From contig CBDFLD010000011.1 in the NCBI GenBank assembly GCA_965249005.1, forward strand, positions 68,222 to 132,221: a stretch of 64,000 nucleotides of DNA, read 5' to 3'. The notes beneath the pieces were generated by a model. The model saw nothing but the letters and a program-made list of their open reading frames with translations, made no database searches and was not told the DNA's origin. Source of the DNA: CBDFLD01 sp965249005 (GTDB taxonomy: Bacteria; Acidobacteriota; UBA6911). How positions within the stretch are numbered: the stretch's first letter is position 1; each line of letters begins with the position of its first letter. The translations under genes were made by a program, and so were the position numbers. Shown one piece after another: positions 57,879 to 64,000 of the stretch.

Positions 57879-58445
57879 CTACAGCAACCGTTTGAGGTTG
57901 CGCTGTACCCCGCGAAGCCCGTGATAAAGGCGGGATTTGGCCGTTGAAAGAGGGCAATCCATGACTTGTGCCACCTCTTCCAGGCTCAGACCCAGGTACT
58001 CCTTCAGCACGATGGCCGTGCGGTGATCGTCGTTCAAACCGGCAAGCGACTTGCGGATGAGATCTCGAATCTCGACCTCATCCGCGTAACGCACACTGAG
58101 CAACTCACCGAGTGATACGCTCTTGTCACTTTCGTCGGAGGGTGCTGCGGAAGAAAGGGGTTCGTCCAGCGAACTTTCGTTGGGACGGCTCCGCCAGTGA
58201 GCCCTGCAATGGTTGAGGGTAATGCGATAGAGCCAGGTTCGAAAGCTGCGAATATCGCGCAGGTTCTGCAGACGTGTGTACACAGTCAAGAACGTTTCCT
58301 GCGCGACATCCTGAGCGTCCTCGCGGTTGCCCAGGTAACGCAATGCCAGATTGTACACTTTACCTTCCCATCCTCGGACGATTGCTTCAAAAGCGTCCAC
58401 GTCGCCACCAAGGAATCTTCGTATGCTCTGCTCGTCTTGCGCCAC
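57879..58445 (-). CDS. ECF-type RNA polymerase sigma factor
   Basis: A 188-residue sigma factor: region 2 ('VDAFEAIVRGWEGKVYNLALRYLG', 'DAQDVAQETFLTVY', 'SFRTWLYRITLNHCRAHWR') and region 4 ('LNDDHRTAIVLKEYLGLSLEEVAQVMDCPLSTAKSRLYHGLRGVQRNL'). The start is a GTG at 58445 with GAGGAA nine bases upstream. It is the first gene before the anti-sigma and type II secretion genes and may control them. Confidence 0.93.
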   Translation of the reverse strand: MAQDEQSIRRFLGGDVDAFEAIVRGWEGKVYNLALRYLGNREDAQDVAQETFLTVYTRLQNLRDIRSFRTWLYRITLNHCRAHWRSRPNESSLDEPLSSAAPSDESDKSVSLGELLSVRYADEVEIRDLIRKSLAGLNDDHRTAIVLKEYLGLSLEEVAQVMDCPLSTAKSRLYHGLRGVQRNLKRLL

Positions 58446-58494
58446 GACGCTATTCCTCGGGGCAGGTAGAACTAGGGATGCGAGAAATGGGGAA

Positions 58495-58565
58495 AAAGTC
58501 TAAAAAAAGAGGGACGTCCCCCACGTTTCCCGGTTTTCTGGAAAACCGGGAAACGTGGGCGTCCC
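58495..58565 (-). terminator. Very long terminator hairpin after guaB
   Basis: On the minus strand the stem has an 18-bp perfect part, CCCACGTTTCCCGGTTTT (58520-58537) with its complement (58542-58559). An outer 6-bp GGGACG/CGTCCC lies beyond it, with three unpaired bases between. A TCTTTTTTT tract follows. The guaB stop is directly before it. The stem is far longer than most terminators, and the sequence looks like a repeated palindromic element adopted as a terminator. Confidence 0.8.
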
Positions 58566-58566
58566 A

Positions 58567-60036
58567 TCACATTTCTGTTCGGTAGTTCGGAGCTTCTTTG
58601 GTCACGAGAACGTCGTGGACGTGACTCTCCTTGAGGCCGAAGCTCGTGATGCGAATGAACCGGGTCTTGGTCCTCAACTCATGGATACTGCGACAGCCAC
58701 AGTACCCCATCCCGGCCCGCAGCCCGCCGGCCAGCTGAGGAATCATGATCTCGATGCTCCCCTTGTAGGGAACCATTCCTTCGATCCCCTCTGGAACAAG
58801 TTTCCCCTCGATCGCGACTCCCTCCTGCGCGTAGCGGTCCTTGCTTCCCGCCTTCATCGCTTCCAGTGAGCCCATTCCACGATAGACCTTGTAGCTCCGA
58901 TTCTGGTAAAGCACGGTTTCACCGGGGCTCTCGTCGGTACCGGCAAGAAGGGAACCCACCATGACCGAGTCCGCTCCTGCGGCGAGAGCCTTGGTGATGT
59001 CTCCGGAGTACTTGATTCCCCCATCAGCAATGAGAGGGATGCCGCCCCGCTTGGCCACTTTCCGACAAGCCAGTATGGCGGTGATTTGTGGAACCCCAGT
59101 CCCGGTGACAACTCGAGTCGTGCAGATCGAACCGGGACCCATTCCGATCTTCAGTGCGTCCACACCGGCACGAATCAAGTCCGAAGCCGCGTCATCGGTC
59201 GCGATGTTTCCGGCAATGACATCGATACCGGAAAACTTCCGCTTCATGGCACGGACGGCCGCAAGCACGCGCTTGGAGTGCCCGTGGGCGGTATCGATGA
59301 CCAGAACGTCCACCCCCGCAGAAACCAGGGTCGCCGCACGATCGAGGAAATCGCCCGTTGCTCCCACCGCGGCACCCACCCTCAGCCTTCCCAAGGAATC
59401 CTCGCACGCATTCGGATAGGCGATCTTCTTTTGAATGTCCTTGACCGTGATGAGCCCCTTGAGGCGGTACTTGGCGTCGACCACCAGTAGCTTCTCTACC
59501 CTATGGCGATGCAGGATCCGCTTGGCCTTCTCGAGTGTCGTGCCCACCGGCACGGTTATCAGATTGTCCTTGGTCATCAGAGCCGAGATCTTCAGGTCCA
59601 TTCGCGTTTCGAAACGAAGGTCCCGATTGGTCAGAATTCCTACCAGTTTCCCTTTTTCCGTGATCGGCAGCCCAGAGATCTTGTACTTCTTCATGACTTC
59701 CATGGCTTCGTGAATCCGCTGGTCCGGGGACATGGTGATGGGATTGACGATCATTCCGCTCTCGGAACGCTTGACGCGGTCCACTTCGTCTCCTTGCGCC
59801 TGCACGGACATGTTCTTGTGGATGATCCCCATCCCCCCCTGTTGCGCCATGGCGATCGCCATGCGGGAGTCCGTCACGGTGTCCATCGCGGCACTCAACA
59901 GCGGTATATTCAACGGGATGTTTCGGGTCAACTTCGTCGTGATGTCGGTCTCGCTGGGCAGTACGTCGCTCTTGCGCGGTTCCAACAACACGTCGTCAAA
60001 CGTCAGTGCTTCCTGAATTTTCAAGTCTCGGACCAT
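58567..60036 (-). CDS. guaB: Inosine-5'-monophosphate dehydrogenase
   Basis: Converts IMP to XMP with NAD, the first committed step to GMP. The ATG at 60036 gives 489 residues. The catalytic loop 'GMGPGSICTTR' carries Cys305, and two CBS domains lie between about residues 95 and 205. 'DIDVIAGNIAT'-type motif 'IDVIAGNIAT' and 'ADGGIKYSGDITKALAAGAD' are intact. The ATG lies five bases after the secA stop, so secA and guaB form an operon; frames upstream of it read into secA. Confidence 0.97.
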   Translation of the reverse strand: MVRDLKIQEALTFDDVLLEPRKSDVLPSETDITTKLTRNIPLNIPLLSAAMDTVTDSRMAIAMAQQGGMGIIHKNMSVQAQGDEVDRVKRSESGMIVNPITMSPDQRIHEAMEVMKKYKISGLPITEKGKLVGILTNRDLRFETRMDLKISALMTKDNLITVPVGTTLEKAKRILHRHRVEKLLVVDAKYRLKGLITVKDIQKKIAYPNACEDSLGRLRVGAAVGATGDFLDRAATLVSAGVDVLVIDTAHGHSKRVLAAVRAMKRKFSGIDVIAGNIATDDAASDLIRAGVDALKIGMGPGSICTTRVVTGTGVPQITAILACRKVAKRGGIPLIADGGIKYSGDITKALAAGADSVMVGSLLAGTDESPGETVLYQNRSYKVYRGMGSLEAMKAGSKDRYAQEGVAIEGKLVPEGIEGMVPYKGSIEIMIPQLAGGLRAGMGYCGCRSIHELRTKTRFIRITSFGLKESHVHDVLVTKEAPNYRTEM

Positions 60037-60041
60037 GTCGA

Positions 60042-62705
<2,664 letters not shown>

Positions 62706-62738
62706 TCTGGAAGGACTCCGGCTGGGTATAAACGAGTT

Positions 62739-62767
62739 AAAATATCAAAAGCCCTACTCTGAGTCAA
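62739..62767 (-). promoter_or_regulatory. Sigma-70-like promoter of secA
   Basis: TTGACT (62767-62762) and TATTTT (62744-62739) on the minus strand are exactly 17 bases apart. Transcription would start near 62732, giving a leader of about 27 bases with GGAG before the ATG at 62705. Confidence 0.7.
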
Positions 62768-62858
62768 CTTGCGCGCCAAGCACTATATCTGGCGCTCTCG
62801 TATACCAATCACACCATATTTGGGGGCCTACATTGATTACAACGACGGCCCGTCCAAG

Positions 62859-62920
62859 TTACCCTCTATGGGTCCCAACCCATAGAGGGTAAAGGTGTTG
62901 CCGCCCAATCCTTGGGCGGC
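62859..62920. repeat. Two strong hairpins between the M23 peptidase gene and secA
   Basis: A perfect 14-bp inverted repeat TTACCCTCTATGGG/CCCATAGAGGGTAA (62859-62892) and a perfect 9-bp one GCCGCCCAA/TTGGGCGGC (62900-62920) lie in a 329-base gap. No U-tract follows either on the minus strand. Apart from these and the secA promoter the gap shows nothing. Confidence 0.65.
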
Positions 62921-63034
62921 CTCCGAATTCGCCGAGATCCGACGAGGAAGGTGGGGCATCAGCGGAACGATACGGGTAGTGACCAGAGATGAGAAACAGC
63001 GAGGCGATTGGCGCCCTAGAGTCTCAGAAAGATG

Positions 63035-63991
63035 CTAGTCCGAGCGGCCGTAACGCCGAATGTACTTCAGCGGATCTACGGCCCGGTTATGGACCCAGAG
63101 CTCGAAGTGCAGGTGCGGGCCGGTGCTGCGGCCTGTGGTCCCGACATAGCCCAAGATATCACTTCTGGAGACCCACTGTCCGGTTTGCACGGCGATCTTC
63201 CACAGATGACCGTAGCGGGTAACCATACCGAACTTGTGATCGATGATCACGATATTGCCGTAGCCCGCCTTGCGGCCGGCGAATAGAACGAATCCGTCGG
63301 CGGCGGCCACGACCCGGGTACCATAGGGTGCGGAGACGTCGATTCCGGTGTGATAATCCCTCGTGCCGTTGAACGGGTCCTCCCGGTATCCCATCTTGCC
63401 GGTAACATAGCCCCGGACCGGAAGGATGGACGGGGTCGCCGCAGCAATCAGCGCCCTTTCGGACAGCTCCTGGCTAACTCTCTGCAACTGACCCTCCAAT
63501 CCGTCCGTTCGCCGCTGGTATCGGTCAATGCTCTCCAGACTCGCAGTGGCGTCTGAAGGGGGCGATTTCACGGTTTCTCTAGAAAAACCGCCCACGCCTC
63601 CAAGCCCTTCGGAGTCCATACCGGAGAGCACCATCAACTTCCGGGCCGTCGTCTCGAGAAAATCTACCTTTTCCCCCAGTTGAGCGGTCTGGACACGATA
63701 GCCATGGTTCTCCGAGCGGTAGGCGTCGTTCTCGACCAAGATCTCCTGATAGTCCTCGACCCGGAGGGCCATATGACCGTAGTGGTAGACGCCGAGCCCG
63801 AGGGCGCCGATGCACACTGCAAGCAGGACCGCGAGTGCAAAGATGACCCGGTAAGAGACAGAAAGGCTCCTGGCCTTCGAGAATGCCTGGGCAGGAATGA
63901 TGAGTGCCTGTAATCGCTTCCGTGAACTTCCTCGCACCTGCTTGACCTCCAACCTGGCATCGAAGTTAAGGCTCGGTAACGATTGGCTCAT
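63035..63991 (-). CDS. M23 (LytM) family peptidoglycan endopeptidase
   Basis: A 318-residue protein anchored by one membrane segment (about 48-70) and with coiled coils at about 75-118 and 155-182. The catalytic domain begins near residue 190. Zinc ligands His214 and Asp218 in 'HTGIDVSA' and His295 in 'GPHLHFE' are present, with His293. Such proteins cut peptidoglycan crosslinks or act as divisome regulators. It ends at the window edge region but is complete (ATG at 63991). Confidence 0.92.
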   Translation of the reverse strand: MSQSLPSLNFDARLEVKQVRGSSRKRLQALIIPAQAFSKARSLSVSYRVIFALAVLLAVCIGALGLGVYHYGHMALRVEDYQEILVENDAYRSENHGYRVQTAQLGEKVDFLETTARKLMVLSGMDSEGLGGVGGFSRETVKSPPSDATASLESIDRYQRRTDGLEGQLQRVSQELSERALIAAATPSILPVRGYVTGKMGYREDPFNGTRDYHTGIDVSAPYGTRVVAAADGFVLFAGRKAGYGNIVIIDHKFGMVTRYGHLWKIAVQTGQWVSRSDILGYVGTTGRSTGPHLHFELWVHNRAVDPLKYIRRYGRSD

Positions 63992-64000
63992 GGGAGCCAG

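Overview
The window looks like chromosomal DNA of a Gram-negative, didermic, moderately GC-rich bacterium. It carries a complete general (type II) secretion gene set with an outer-membrane secretin, SecA with a zinc-binding tail, and many secreted or membrane proteins. An Acidobacteriota-type organism is my best guess. This rests mainly on an eight-cysteine insertion near the N-terminus of RpoB that I recall from that phylum, and on the style of the YfhO-like and secreted proteins. I could not check it by alignment, so the phylum is an inference.

Layout. Positions 1-167 hold the end of a plus-strand transcript, possibly a partial SRP RNA, closed by a strong terminator. From 189 to 7145 are three large membrane proteins: one GT-C-like protein on the plus strand and two tandem YfhO paralogues on the minus strand. 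From 7407 to 21550, all on the minus strand, is the classic transcription-translation block. Read in the direction of transcription it is tRNA-Thr(UGU), tRNA-Tyr, tRNA-Gly, tRNA-Thr(GGU), tuf, rpmG, tRNA-Trp, secE, nusG, rplK, rplA, rplJ, rplL, rpoB, rpoC. A sigma-70-like promoter sits directly upstream of the first tRNA.

From 21799 to 33002 is a minus-strand operon for cell-surface glycan assembly. It has two DPM1/GT2-type and related glycosyltransferases plus a rhamnosyl-type GT2, a LegB-like sugar-nucleotide dehydratase, three methyltransferases, two ArnT/PMT-like membrane glycosyltransferases and a probable lipoprotein. Many of these genes overlap by exactly four bases. An IS110-family element (about 33035-34747) has inserted next to its promoter-proximal end, with palindromes at both sides and a long leader that could encode a bridge RNA.

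From 35019 to 38781 are two tandem, nearly identical secreted proteins that differ mainly at their C-termini. A 488-base intergenic region with operator-like repeats follows, then a DUF1573 protein. From 40818 to 44566 on the plus strand is an ECF sigma factor, a zinc-finger anti-sigma factor, a TPR-like exported protein and an exported FG-GAP/VCBS repeat protein.

From 44723 to 58445 on the minus strand is a second ECF sigma/anti-sigma pair, an exported unknown, and a full type II secretion cluster in the order E-F-G-H-I-J-K-L-M-C-D. The prepilin peptidase GspO is not in the window. The right end holds guaB with a very long terminator hairpin, secA with a good promoter, and an M23 peptidase. 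The secretion genes, the two sigma systems and the several exported proteins suggest an envelope-export theme, but no direct regulatory link can be read from the sequence.
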